64,000 bases of DNA from Adiantum capillus-veneris (taxonomy: Eukaryota > Streptophyta > Polypodiopsida > Polypodiales > Pteridaceae): contig CM043970.1 in NCBI GenBank assembly GCA_014529385.2, positions 64,810,496 through 64,874,495 of the forward strand, given 5' to 3'. The number at the start of each line of letters is the position of its first letter. Position 1 is the first letter of the stretch. The translations under genes were made by a program, and so were the position numbers. Shown here one piece after another: positions 1-11,780 of the stretch. The notes under the pieces were generated by a model. The model worked only from the letters and a program-made list of their open reading frames with translations. It was not told the DNA's origin and made no database searches.

Positions 1-994
1 TTCTAGTATATCAAGTATAGCTTTTTCAATATTGCTAGTTTCTTGTGACAACTATATGCATTTTGTAGGTAGTAACCGTATCTAGTCATAAGGATCAAAT
101 TTGGCTAGATATTCAATAGTTTCTATGGGATTCTACAACTCATAATGTTGAACCCAGTTTTTTCATGTTTGCTGTATTTAGCACTTCATCTTTGTCCCCA
201 AGATTCCCCTTGGTAAGAGATGTATTATTCTTTTGACATGGTCCATGGCTCCTTCTGAACCTAAAGGACAATAGGGAACTAAGAAAACATGCATATATTA
301 TTTGTATTCGGCGTGACTATAGAAACTTTGATGATAGGTTTGCAGAATGGTAAAAATTCAACTTTCTTGTACCTATTTCTTTTGGCAAAACAAAAAATAA
401 TGAGTGAGAAGCAATCATATGTTCTGATCACCAACCCATTGAAGTTAACTGGGGAATTTATCTTAAGTCCTAAAAAAATCCCTAATCTTATTTTTATACA
501 AAAAAACGTAAGAAATGACTATTTTGATGAAAATGTACTGGTCCGTCAACTTTGGAGGCTTGGTGTGACCAAAAGATGAGAAATTTTACAAGTCTCTTAT
601 TTTTTCCATGTGTAGTAGGCCTTGAACTATAACCTCATGAAAGGATTTTACAAAATGAGTGGATCTACTATGGTTTTGGAGGTTTTTTTCAAAACCCTGA
701 AAGGACACTTTTATGTCCTGTTAGGTTACCAACCTAGTGTTAAGGTTATAAGTATGGTTAAAAAACTTTAATGGATGGTTTTTTACACATGTAGAAAAGC
801 TATGTTCTATAAATGAACATATTTCATTTGGCACCTAGATGTGATTGATTTTCACATTCTATTATGGTTCGAATATGTTGGCATGGCTTTCATATGGACT
901 TTATTTAGTTCTTTCCCTGTGGGATGTAAGCATAATGTTAGCCATAAGCATTGAGAGGTATGGTCACGGAGAGATCATGGATATGTAGGTTTGG
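1..994. other. unassigned AT-rich DNA
   Basis: I find no convincing gene here. One 96-codon open frame (289-579, plus) has no recognisable motif and AT-driven composition, so I do not call it. Nothing resembles the transposons further right. Confidence 0.5.
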
Positions 995-1002
995 AGGGGG
1001 GG

Positions 1003-1033
<31 letters not shown>

Positions 1034-1039
1034 GGGGGG
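995..1039. repeat. GA microsatellite followed by a G run
   Basis: A G run, then alternating GA units, then seven G residues (1033-1039) directly before the TG that opens the left LTR of element A. A 22-G run follows the right LTR (9760-9781), so this tract is probably the target site of element A. Confidence 0.85.
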
Positions 1040-2575
1040 TGTCATAAAATCTAATATCTAACCAACCCAAATGATTTTCTCATATTAAATTGATCACTTA
1101 ATGTGGGAGAATAAATGGGAACAAGTGTTAAGATATAGATATGTGCTTATAGATCTATCTCAACACGGGGCCAATAGTAAAGGGGCCCAAATGGGAGATG
1201 GTCTATCAAGAGCAAGGCTAACCAATGGAGCATAAGACCTTAGGGTTAGCTTCATTGAAGACCTCCAATAATGTGTGTAAAAGTCCTTTGACCTTAGGTA
1301 AGCTAGGGCTGAGCTTGAGGTGGGAACCCGGCCCAAGCTCGAGGTGCTTGACCTGCTTGAGGTGCTTGTCGTGCTTGATGTGTTTGTCCTGCTTGAGATG
1401 CTTGCCTGAGATGCTTGTGGGAACACCCCCTAGTCCAAGTGCTTTTTCATGCTTGATGACTAAGGTGCTTGAGCTCCTAAAGTCAAAAGCATCCCTACAA
1501 GAGGGGGGGAGAGCCTTTTCCTAGGGATTAGAGAGAGAACACACACTCACACTCACAAGGGAAGCCCCAGCTTGAAGAGGCAGCAAGGACACACGTCAGG
1601 TCCCTACCCATGTTACCTTCATGTGTTGCTTGAAGCCTATTGGCTAGGCTTCAAAGGGGTCCAATGATAAATTACTTGAATTATCTAATTGTTTTTGCAT
1701 TTATCAAGTCCTCTCTCTCAAAGGGGAAAGGGGGACACTTGTCCCAAGGCTACCCATGTTGCTTGTAATGGCTCCTGCTTGTGATTGGCTAGGCCTGGAG
1801 GGGTCCAATGAGCTTCAAGCATGAGCTACAAGGGAGGGTCGACCCAAGCAAGCTAGGGGGGTGCTTAGGGGGTATACTCACCCACACACACTCACAAACA
1901 CTCTCATTGTGTACTATGCAAAGTGCAAGAGCTCCCTCTCCTTCTCCAAGCAAGTAGAGGTTGAGAGCCTACACCAACACTCTTGGCTATGGAGTGCAAA
2001 TCCAACCAAGAGCCATGCTTCAATGCTTAAGCTTGCCATCTCCTTCTTCTTCATTACTATGCTATTATGTATGCTAGCAACAAGAGTATGATAAGTGAGG
2101 AACTAATTCTTTCTCCTACGAAATGTTTCTTCTTCCTCTTCCCTACCCTCATTCCCTGCTAGCTCTCTCCACCTTCGAAGGTGTTTGAGGTCTTGGGACT
2201 GAGGCTTGGGATAGTTAAAGCTTTCTTCAAGTTTATGTTATGTTTGTGATGCATGAAGCCTTCCATCTTCATGGCATCACCTAGGTCACAAGGAACACAA
2301 AGACTGTATTGTAACAAGTCTCTCTTTATGGGAGAAATCATAATACAAATGCCTATTGGAGGGGGGACCGGCTCCACATAAATCCGGTCCTCAACTGTTG
2401 TCATGTTCTCTAAACTCTCTCTCTTGCAAAAGTATTGTCTATGCCAAGTTAACTAGTTTCTATGATTATGTTGCTATCTTCAATTATGTCAACCCGCTAT
2501 GCTCACAAAATCATTTCTTGAAAGTACTCTCATTAAATTCCGCTACTCTCACATATTAAGGCAAATTCCATTACA
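1040..2575 (+). repeat. 5' LTR of element A
   Basis: Begins TGTCATAAAATCT and ends ATTCCATTACA, 1536 bp. The same sequence recurs at 8134-9759. The open frames inside it (for example 1225-1524 and 1861-2091) recur in both LTRs and show no protein features, so I treat them as chance. The LTR start resembles that of the B/C family, read on the minus strand. Confidence 0.93.
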
Positions 2576-2576
2576 T

Positions 2577-2589
2577 TGGTATCAGAGCA
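2577..2589 (+). promoter_or_regulatory. primer-binding site, initiator Met tRNA
   Basis: TGGTATCAGAGCA one base after the LTR end is the standard plant initiator-Met-tRNA complement used to prime minus-strand synthesis. Confidence 0.93.
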
Positions 2590-2989
2590 TTTGGTTTCTC
2601 TTTTCTTGCTTAAGAAGAGAGGTCCTTAAGTAGCCTATAAATGGTTGATGTTGTTAATTATAATAGAGTAAGTGGAACTGGGATCTAATATCGGTTTTGT
2701 TAAGCCCACTATGTGGGGGATGGTGCACACCTCGGGAGCTTTGGACTTAATAATGGAGTCTTTTTAGACTTGCCTACGGCTTTACCATTATTGAGCCATA
2801 AGAAGTCCGAAAGGAGCTAGCCCTTGGCAATTCCTCTATGTTAGACCTACTCCTCTACTCTCTATAATTAACCACTTTGAGCCGTGGGTGTAGATACTTA
2901 AGAGACGATTTTCAAAGGCTAAGAGGAGTGGCAACTAAGGTTTTGTATTGCCAAAGCATACACTAAGTATAAACATAAATTTTGTTAAC
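2590..2989 (+). other. untranslated leader of element A
   Basis: Roughly 400 bp between primer site and gag start. It has short open frames only. The equivalent leaders of B (19956-20358) and C (25186-25579) are recognisably similar on the minus strand, which fits a packaging or leader function for this family. Confidence 0.7.
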
Positions 2990-4426
2990 ATGGCTGACAA
3001 TAATCAAGAGAGTAGAATGAACATTGATAGCTTTGATTTTGCACATGAAGGTGCTAATGATGATGCTCCCATGTTTGTGAATTATCTCGCCACTAGGTTG
3101 CAACAAGCTATGGGCAACCCTGTTTTTCAAGCCGAAGTTACTCAACAACTTCGTGCTTATGGAATTTCCCTTCCTCTCCCAGAGGAGAGAGAGCTTAGGA
3201 GGCCTCTTGAAGAGACCCCCAAAAGAAGACTCTCTCCCATTCGAGAGGAGGAATCCAAAGAGAAAGAAAGCAATGAAAGTCTAAGTTCTTCTGAAGAGGT
3301 GGCTCCACGAAGACGGCGGTCTAGACGATCGCCTACTCCTCCCAAGAGGAAAAGAGCAACCTATAGTCCTTCTCCTCATCACTCTGAAAGGCAAGAGAGG
3401 AAACAAAGGAAGAAAAGGGCTAGGAAGAGGTCACCTTCTTCTCCTTCTTCTTCACCTTCCTCCTCTTCCGATGAAAGTTATGGCTATTCTCCTAGAGAAT
3501 ACAAGAGGGGAGGACATCGCAAATCATTTCCTGCATGGCGAAGGTCACAAAAGCTAAAGAAGTTCAAGGAGGGAGGAAAGAGTATCTCTTTTCTCACCTA
3601 CGATGGCACCTTTGGTGCTACCGACAAAGTGTTGGCCTTCATCCATCAATTTGATGCGGCCTTTGGGGACGAGGGCTTCACATAGTCCTCCAAGCTACGC
3701 CATGTAGCTATGCACTTCCAAAAATCAGCTCGTCAATGGTGGGCTAGCCTTCGTGGCAATGGAGAAGCCCCAAAGACATGGAAAACTCTACGAGTTTCCA
3801 TCATGAAGCAATTTCTTCCAAGTGATACTAAAGATAAAGTTCTTACCGAATGGCGCGGCTTGAAGCTTCTCTCTCATGAGTCTATCAACAAGTATGTAGA
3901 CAAGTTTTGGGATTTACATCTCAAAGCTACTGTTTTTCAAAAGATAGACTTTGCCGAGCAAAGACAGCAATTCTGTGCGGGATTACCTGAAGAGATGGCC
4001 GAATATATCAACTCTCAACGGCCTAGTACTATTACCGAAGTAATCCACCACACCATGGTTGCTTCACGCATCAATTTCCATCAAGGGGCTAGACGTAATG
4101 TCAAGCCCATGGAAAACAAAGATAAAAATGATGCAAAGGGGAAATCCAATGCTCAAAATAATTCCCAAGGCACTTCCAACAACAACAACAACAACAATCG
4201 GTCCAAGGATAAGGGAGTTTACAAAGGTTAAAACAAACTCTCTCCTGAAGAGCTTGAAGCTTTTCGCAAGAACCATAAATGTTTCAAGTGTGGGGAGCAA
4301 GGACATGGCTATCGTTCTTGCCCCAAGAAGAATACTCGCAATGAGACTCCTAGGGCTTCCACCATCGAAGCTCCAAAAGAGGATGCTCATTGCAAAGGAT
4401 CATCACTCTCCTATGCTTGGGGAAAG
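2990..4426 (+). pseudogene. gag: gag of element A (RS-rich, zinc knuckle), interrupted
   Basis: The ATG at 2990 (protein starting MADNNQES) is preferred over an upstream ATG at 2948, because the related elements B and C start at the equivalent MADNSKES. Order: an acidic N-terminus, an Arg/Ser-rich block at about 3300-3475 with repeated RS, SP and KRK motifs, a capsid-like region with SARQWWASL near 3725, a basic Asn-rich linker, and a CX2CX4HX4C zinc knuckle (CFKCGEQGHGYRSC) near 4280. TAG at 3683-3685 replaces a Glu codon found in the relatives. TAA at 4229-4231 replaces a Lys codon. All parts are in one frame with pol, as expected for a fused gag-pol. The RS block is unusual for a Gag. Confidence 0.88.
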
Positions 4427-6470
4427 GTAAGAGAGCATGATGCCTTCATCTTGTTTGACCCTGGCTCTACTCTCAACTTCATATCAATAGAGTTGGCCAC
4501 CAAGTTGGGCATTCAAGCTTTTGAGATGGGAGATATAGTAACAGCTGATGCAGCTTTCAAGGGACAACAAGCCTCCATTACTCCCTTGATTGGGAAGTTG
4601 AGGCTTCATGTCCAAATCTATGTTGACAAAGAAGATTTCTTCATCTCTCCTCTCCAACATCAGGATGTTATCCTAGGGGCACCATGGTTTGATCGCATGG
4701 CTGCCAACATGAAGTTCCCTGAAAGGAGAATTTACTTCACCTACAGGGGAAATAACATGTATATAGATGCTAGTGAGCGTGGTCGCACTATTCCACTTGT
4801 AAATCCTCTTTCTTTTGATGAATCAATGAAGAGCTCAGTTTCTGCGTACATGATTTATGTCAAAGAGTCTCTAAAAGCTAATAATGTTTCATCAAATGAA
4901 AATGATAGGAATCAAGAAGAGTTAGACTTGTCTACTTTTCTAAAAGGATTCCAAGATGTGTTCATCGATGATATCCCTATGGACCTACCTCCAAAACGAG
5001 AGGATGATGACCATCGTATTGAGCTCCTTCCAGGAATCTCACCGCCTAACAAACCTCCTTATCGAGTCTCACAAGCTCAACAAGAGGAGATTATGAGGCA
5101 AGTATAGGAATTGGTAGACAAAGGGATGGTGAGGCCTAGTTCCTCTCCCTTTTGTTCTCCAGTCCTTTTAGTGCAAAAGAAAGATGGTACATACCGTATG
5201 TGTGTGGACTATCAAGCACTAAACCATATCACTATCAAAAACAGATTTCCCGTGCCTCGGGTAGAAGATCTGTTTGATAAGCTACAAGGCTCTACCTACT
5301 TCAGTAGGATTGACCTTAAGAGTGGCTATCATCAAATAAGGATAGTGGATGAAGATATCCTAAAGACCGCGTTTCGCACAACATTTGGTCTTTATGAATA
5401 TCTAGTCATGCCTTTTGGCTTGACTAATGCACCAGCTACTTTCAATCGTCTCATGGAGAAAATTTTTAGACCATATCATAAATTCACTGGAGTGTTCTTT
5501 GATGATAGCATCATCTACTCCAAGTCTTTGGAGGAACATAAGCAACATTTCCAAGTGATTTTTCAAGCCTTGAGGGAGAACAAACTTTTTCTCAACCAAA
5601 AGAAAAGTAAATTCTTCCTTCAAGAGATTCAATATCTAGGTCATATTATCTCTCACGATGGTATTCATATGGATCCATCAAAGTTAGAGGTAATAAAATC
5701 ATGGCCTAACCCAAGGAATCTACATGAGCTAAGAAGCTTTATTGGTATGTGTGCATACTATAAACGCTTCATAGCAAAATTCTCTCAAGTAGCAGGACCA
5801 CTACACGACTTAACAAAGAAGAACGTTAAGTTTGTATGGACTACTAAGGAGCAAAATGCTTTTGAAAAACTCAAAGAGAAGCTTACTTCCCAACCAGTCC
5901 TCGTGCTTCCGGATCTCTCAAAGCCATTTGAGGTCCAATGTGATGCGTGTGGTGATTGCCTTGGAGCGGTTTTGCTTTAAGAAGGGCATGCCATAGCATA
6001 TGAGAGCCGAAGGCTCAATAGTGATGAACGAGTCTTGGGCATTTATGAGAAAGAGCTTTTAGCTATTCTACATGCCCTAGATACATGGAAGCACTACCTA
6101 TTGGGGACTCCATTTATCCTACGAACCGACCACCAAAGTCTCAAGTATTTCATGACGCAAACCAAACTTTCCGACAAACAAATGAGGTGGGCAAATTTTC
6201 TTTCGCAATTTAATTTCCATATTGCTCACATAGCTGGTAAGCACAATCAAGTTGCCGATACACTTTCACGACGACCAAAAGTTAATGCGGTGTCTATAGC
6301 TACTCACAATGATCTATCCTCTATGATAGATGAGTATGCTACTAACCCTGACTTTAGAGACATAATGTCAGCCCTTGCTTTGGGGAAGAAAGAGGAACCA
6401 TTCACCTTGCAGGATGGTTATCTTCTCCACGGAAATAGGCTATGTGTTACCCATTCCCTTCGTGAGAAGG
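4427..6470 (+). pseudogene. pol: protease, reverse transcriptase and RNase H of element A
   Basis: Continues the gag frame. The aspartic protease has the active-site variant FDPGSTLNFIS near 4454, where many retroelements have D(S/T)G. Reverse transcriptase shows SPFCSPVLLVQKKDGTYR, FSRIDLKSGYHQI, MPFGLTNAPATF and the catalytic box VFFDDSIIYS near 5495. RNase H begins around 5930 (QCDACGDCLGAVLL) and includes YEKELLAILHALDTWKHYL and TDHQSLKYF. Breaks: TAG at 5105-5107 between protease and RT, and TAA at 5978-5980 where CAA (Gln) is expected. The frame is otherwise conserved, so the breaks are few point changes rather than general decay. Confidence 0.9.
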
Positions 6471-7773
6471 TTATGTATGAATCCCATGCTCCTCCATATG
6501 CAGGGCATAGAGGCATTTGACCTACTCTTTGAAGAGTAGAGACGTATTTCTATTGGCCTACCATGAAAGTGGACATACAAGAGTATGTTTCAAAATGTGT
6601 AGTATGCCAAAAGACCAAGTATGATAGAGGGAAGCAACCTGGATTACTCCAGCCATTGCCTATTCCAAATTCACCATGGGAGAGTATATCCATGGATTTC
6701 ATCTTTGGATTACCCAAGTCTATCTATGGGAATACAGGATATGGACAATAGTCGACAGGTTTAGCAAGCAAGCACATTTTATTCCTGTCAAAAAGACTAT
6801 TAAGGCACATCAAATGGCAACTCTCTTCATATCTCAGATTTTCAAACACCATGGATTACCCACATCCATCGTGTCAGATAGAGATCCTAGAATGACCAGT
6901 AATTTCTAGAAAGGTCTCTTTGAAACTCTAGGAACAAGATTGAATTTCTCTTCGGCCTATCACCCACAAACGGATAGCCAAAGTGAGATAGCCAATCTTA
7001 CGATACTCGATCTACTCAAGACTTATGTTACCGAAGTAGATCAACGCTCACAATGGGAAAAGTATTTACCTCTAGTAGAGTATGCCTACAATAATATTGT
7101 CCATACTTCTACGGGGAAAGCACCTTTCGAGATCATAGAGGGAAGACCTAAAAGTCCCTTGCTACTCAAAGTACATGGGAAGATCTTCGCCGCCGATGAG
7201 TATAGCCATGACCTACAAGAATCTTTTCAAAAGATTAGGGAGGCTATAGCCATCTCTCAACAAAGGCAAAAATCTGCTGCTGATAAGCACAGAAGAGCCT
7301 TAATGTTCAAAGAAAATGATTGGGTCTTACTCAAGTTTCCTAAGGCTCGATTAAGGCAAACGACGGGCAAAAATCCTACGGGCCATCAAAAGTATTATGC
7401 TAAACTAGCAAAAAGATACTATGGTCCTTTCCAAATCTTGAAGCCCATCAATGAGACGGCTTATCAACTCAAGTTGCCCAAACATTGGCTTATACACAAT
7501 GCCTTTCATGTAAGCCTACTTAAGCCCTACAAAGGAGAGCCACCAACTGAACCAATTATTGAAGACCCTCCCGAAGTTGAAGACCAAGAAGAGGTGCTAC
7601 AACCCGAAGCTGTCCTTCGGCATGAAGACAAGGTACTACGACATGGTAAGATAATCCGACGGTATCTTATTAAGTTCAAAAATTATCCTTTTGAAGATGC
7701 TAAATGGATGCAAGGAGTACAACTTAAGGATAGTATGAACCTTGTCAATGCTTACAATGCTACATTAGAGTAA
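6471..7773 (+). pseudogene. pol: integrase with chromodomain of element A
   Basis: An HHCC zinc-binding region (YESHAPPYAGHRGI, then CVVCQKTK) is followed by the DDE core: SMDFIFGLP, IVSDRDPRMTSNF and QSEIANL carry the three acidic residues. After the core come a GPF-type C-terminal module (YYGPFQIL, IHNAFHVSLLKPY) and a chromodomain (RRYLIKFKNYP...AKWM), which places the element among chromoviruses. Breaks: two TGAs at 6518-6520 and 6530-6532, a frameshift near 6735, and TAG at 6907-6909 in place of the Trp codon. Normal termination is TAA at 7771-7773. Confidence 0.9.
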
Positions 7774-8133
7774 GCAAATGTACAACTCTCTTTTAAATAA
7801 CTCATGTTTTTGTCTTATAAGACTAATTCTCTTTTTAATTGTGCACAAATTTAACTAGTATGCATGCTTAGAATCATGTTTGTGATGACGACGTCTCTCA
7901 AACACCAAGTAGAATTTGTCACTCTACTTTGGGAGAATAAAATGGACTAAAGAGCAGACATGCTTGCGGCAGCTATGTCTCCCAAGCACCAAATGGATTA
8001 GTCCTCCATCTTGGAAAGATGTCGTAGGGTAAAAAATGGATCCTCTACCCGCTAAGTACGATTGACTAATGACTAAGGCTTTATCTCTTCTACCTCATAG
8101 TCGAGGACGACTATGATTTCAAGAGAGAGGTAA
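7774..8133 (+). other. 3' untranslated region and polypurine tract of element A
   Basis: Non-coding stretch ending in AAGAGAGAGG (8121-8130) plus TAA directly before the right LTR. A purine tract in this position primes plus-strand synthesis. Element B has a matching tract on the minus strand next to 14686. Confidence 0.8.
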
Positions 8134-9759
8134 TGTCATAAAATCTAATATCTAACCAACCCAAATGATTTTCTCATATTAAATTGATCACTTAATGTGG
8201 GAGAATAAATGGGAACAAGTATTAAGATATAGATATGTGCTTATAGATCTATCTCAACACGGGGCCAATAGTAAAGGGGCCCAAATGGGAGATGGTCTAT
8301 CAAGAGCAAGGCTAACCAATGGAGCATAAGACCTTAGGGTTAGCTTCATTGAAGACCTCCAATAATGTGTGTAAAAGTCCTTTGACCTTAGGTAAGCTAG
8401 GGCTGAGCTTGAGGTGGGAACCCGGCCCAAGCTCGAGGTGCTTGACCTGCTTGAGGTGCTTGTCGTGCTTGAGGTGTTTGTCCTGCTTGAGATGCTTGCC
8501 TGAGATGCTTGTGGGAACCCCCCCTAGTCCAAGTGCTTTTTCATGCTTGATGACTAAGGTGCTTGAGCTCCTAAAGTCAAAAGCATCCCTACAAGAGGGG
8601 GGGCGAGCCTTTTCCTAGGGATTAGAGAGAGAACACACACTCACACTCACAAGGGAAGCCCTAGCTTGAAGAGGCAGCAAGGACACATGTCAGGTCCCTA
8701 CCCATGTTACCTTCATGTGTTGCTTGAAGCCTATTGGCTAGGCTTCAAAGGGGTCCAATGATAAATTACTTGAATTATCTAATTGTTTTTGCATTTATCA
8801 AGTCCTCTCTCTCAAAGGGGAAAGGGGGACACTTGTCCCAAGGCTACCCATGTTGCTTGTAATGGCTCCTGCTTGTGATTGGCTAGGCTTGGAGGGGTCC
8901 AATGAGCTTCAAGCATGAGCTACAAGGGGGGGTCGACCCAAGCAAGCTAGGGGGGTGCTTAGGGGGTATACTCACCCACACACACTCACAAACACTCTCA
9001 TTGTGTACTATGCAAAGTGCAAGAGCTCCCTCTCCTTCTCCAAGCAAGTAGAGGTTGAGAGCCTACACCAACACTCTTGGCTATGGAGTGCAAATCCAAC
9101 CAAGAGCCATGCTTCAATGCTTAAGCTTGCCATCTCCTTCTTCTTCATTACTATGCTATTATGTATGCTAGCAACAAGAGTATGATAAGTGAGGAACTAA
9201 TTCTTTCTCCTACGAAATGTTTCTTCTTCCTCTTCCCTACCCTCATTCCCTGCTAGCTCTCTCCACCTTCGAAGGTGTTTGAGGTCTTGGGACTGAGGCT
9301 TGGGATAGTTAAAGCTTTCTTCAAGTTTATGTTATGTTTGTGATGCATGAAGCCTTCCATCTTCATGGCATCACCTAGGTCACAAGGAACACAAAGACTG
9401 TATTGTAACAAGTCTCTCTTTATGGGAGAAATCATAATACAAATGCCTATTGGAGGGGGGACCAGCTCCACATAAATCCGGTCCTCAACTGTTGTCATGT
9501 TCTCTAAACTCTCTCTCTTGCAAAAGTATTGTCTATGCCAAGTTAACTAGTTGCTATGATTATGTTTCTATCTTCAATTATGTCAAGTTAACTAGTTGCT
9601 ATGATTATGTTTCTATCTTCAATTATGTCAAGTTAACTAGTTGCTATGATTATGTTTCTATCTTCAATTATGTCAACCCGCTATGCTCACAAAATCATTT
9701 CTTGAAAGTACTCTCATTAAATTCCGCTACTCTCACATATTAAGGCAAATTCCATTACA
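8134..9759 (+). repeat. 3' LTR of element A
   Basis: 1626 bp, almost identical to the left LTR apart from about a dozen substitutions and a 90-bp gain. The gain is exactly two extra copies of a 45-bp unit (see 9540-9674). Confidence 0.93.
9540..9674 (+). repeat. three tandem copies of a 45-bp unit in the right LTR
   Basis: The unit starts AAGTTAACTAGTTGCTATG and is present three times head to tail. The left LTR has one copy at the same place. The three right-LTR copies share bases that differ from the left-LTR copy, so the expansion followed or accompanied divergence of the two LTRs. Confidence 0.92.
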
Positions 9760-9781
9760 GGGGGGGGGGGGGGGGGGGGGG
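9760..9781. repeat. 22-base G run flanking element A
   Basis: Homopolymer directly after the right LTR. It probably represents the duplicated and possibly slipped G target also seen at 1033-1039. Runs of this length are prone to assembly error. Confidence 0.85.
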
Positions 9782-10564
9782 AGTGCTACATGCATGCATA
9801 ATAAAGGACAATTAGAATCAAATACCCTTTCATAATAAGCATCTCCTCACATCACCAAAATCTCTTTTGATTCCAATAGAAGATTTTTCAAAATCGTGCC
9901 TCCATACTTGATACAACATCCATGTGTGAGTAACCCCTTTCCAAGCTTTGTGTATTGTGGCTTTTATCATCCTTTCACCTACTAGAGAAGGTAATCTACT
10001 AAAAAGTAGTTTCGTTGCTATTTGAGCAAAAGTTTGTGGAAAGAAACACTTGGCTCATATTTTTTCGTGAACTCTTCCTCCAACGGGGACATTTTTTTTT
10101 TTTTTTTGCAGAACTCACAATATGTGAGTGATGTTGTATTAAAGGATTGGAAAATTCCCAAACTTATTAATATGGTATTTAATCAATACCTTTTTTCAAC
10201 CTTGTGACATCATTGAAATATAACTAAGATCAAAGATGAGCACATTTTGTGTGGTATTGTATGAGTGTATGATTGGTTTTATTAGTAAGTTACTAGGGTT
10301 ATTCTTTGATTCATCAATATTTAGTTATCATACCTAAATTTTTGAATATTGATTAAGATAGAATAAGACTTCATGAATGTGGTGAAGGTGGCTAAGTATA
10401 GACATTACATAATACCAAGATGGTCAATGAGATTGTTTTCAAGTGAATAAAGGCCAACGATAATTGTTCAAGAGTCCAATTTTGGATCCGATCATTTTGT
10501 TATAACAAAATTTGAACCTTAAACACTTTTGCAAAGTAAATGAAATAGTTTTTAATTGAAAAAT
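9782..10564. other. unassigned DNA
   Basis: No recognisable coding sequence. It contains a T run near 10092-10107 and otherwise AT-rich sequence. Confidence 0.5.
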
Positions 10565-11780
10565 GTTGGGTAGATTACACGAACCAAGACCAGGCTTGGG
10601 CTATCATGACCAAGGATATGATCGACAAGGCAAAACTATGCTCCGAAGGTGGTCAGTAGAAAGGGATTGAGGTGCATGACAAATTGTTAGCCCCAGAGTG
10701 GGCAAAACTAAGACTAAGTGGAATCACCAGAGAGCTGGTGCAAAGGTGCAATAGAGTGACAAGGGTACTTGAATGGGGTAAATTAACTAGATACTTCCAG
10801 AACTCCATATCCCACTAGTCTCCCTGGCTGTCTAAAGCTACTGGGGTCATCCTAAACCCTTATTGGAGAGAAACTGCAAGAAAGTTGAACAATAAAGTAC
10901 TTCAATAGCTGAGCCACTTTTTGGGATAGTAATAAGAAGTTTTGGAACTCCTCTGACCAGGTGGTTGCCCTTTTTCAATTCAATGACATCAAGAAGCTAC
11001 TTGTCAACAGGGTTGTGGAAGGCTTGGACAACATTCTGATGCCTATCTGTGAATCCACTTTTGAGTGGAAATCTTGGAAATGGCCCATGAGTATACGATT
11101 CTCTAAACCCCATACCAAGTGAATCTACCTAGAGTTAATACATGAGTCTGATTGGTTCACCCTTTTAAACAAGCAATGGAAGAAGCAATGGTGGGAGGCT
11201 CGATGGGTAGCAATCACAAATAACATTTGGAATCATCAATGGCTTCAATCTATGAAGATATTTCTATGGAAGGTATTGTGGGGAGCCTTGCCGCCAGCAT
11301 GCGTCAAGATTAAAGCACGTGGTATTGGGCCCGACAGATGTTCAGGGTGCAGATTGGCTAGCGAAGACCTCAACCACCTTTTCATGGAATGCCCGACTGT
11401 TAGTGGTCTTACAGGAAAGATGTGCAAAAGGATACAAAGGACGTGGAAGATAGGGTTTTTCAAGAGGGATTTGTGTCTCGTTGGTTAACAATTTTGTAGT
11501 TATGCACTTCTTATTTATACCTAAATTGTCAGATACCGCTTCTTCAATAATGTCTGGAAGGCTAGAAACTGTCGTGTCTTTGATAGTGACCTCTTAGTGG
11601 CTAGCTTTTCACAGATTGTACAAGAAAGCAAGGAAATAATTTATATAGTGAGTAAAAGGCATAATTCAAATGATTGGCTTAGGGCAACCCTCGCCATCCC
11701 ATCGTACCCTGCTTTGTAAAAGTTTGGGGTGGTCGCAGTAGGTACTTGTAGCTAATCTCGACTGTAACCCTTTGTCCCTC
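10565..11780 (+). pseudogene. 5'-truncated L1-type LINE, C-terminal end of ORF2
   Basis: Plus-strand translation gives the C-terminal part of a plant L1-like LINE after the RT catalytic core. Motifs include KLLAPEWAKLRLSG, ITRELVQRCNRVTRVLEW, KQWWEARW, and a zf-RVT-type zinc segment CSGCRLASEDLNHLFMEC (11341-11394) preceded by KIFLWKVLWGALPP. Further on, RNCRVFDSDLL, WLRATLAIP and a stop near 11717-11719 mark the protein end. Several stops and frame changes show a dead copy. This family is distinct from the LINEs at 45-52 kb, which have a different C-terminal zinc motif. Confidence 0.8.

Larger units (their letters stand above)
1040..9759 (+). mobile_element. Ty3/gypsy chromovirus A, complete, defective
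   Basis: Complete LTR retrotransposon of 8720 bp. In order it holds a left LTR (TG...CA), an initiator-Met-tRNA primer site, a single-frame gag-pol with chromodomain, a purine tract and a right LTR. The flanks on both sides are G runs, compatible with a 5-bp GGGGG target duplication that cannot be told apart from the G tract itself. The LTRs differ by only about a dozen substitutions by eye, yet the coding region has seven in-frame stops and one frameshift. The copy therefore cannot make its own Pol as a continuous protein. Its Gag and Pol are close relatives of those of elements B and C. Confidence 0.93.

Noticed and set aside
1861-2404. Open frames repeated at 8955-9498
   Set aside because: LTR-internal in element A, same reason.
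4454-4490. D-P-G instead of D-S/T-G in the protease as a novelty
   Set aside because: All three chromovirus groups here share it and similar variants are widespread in plant Ty3/gypsy proteases.
5495-5525. F-F-D-D RT catalytic box as a novelty
   Set aside because: Common in plant Ty3/gypsy elements.
9540-9674. Possible CRISPR-like direct repeats
   Set aside because: The 45-bp units are contiguous with no spacers, inside a retrotransposon LTR of a plant genome.
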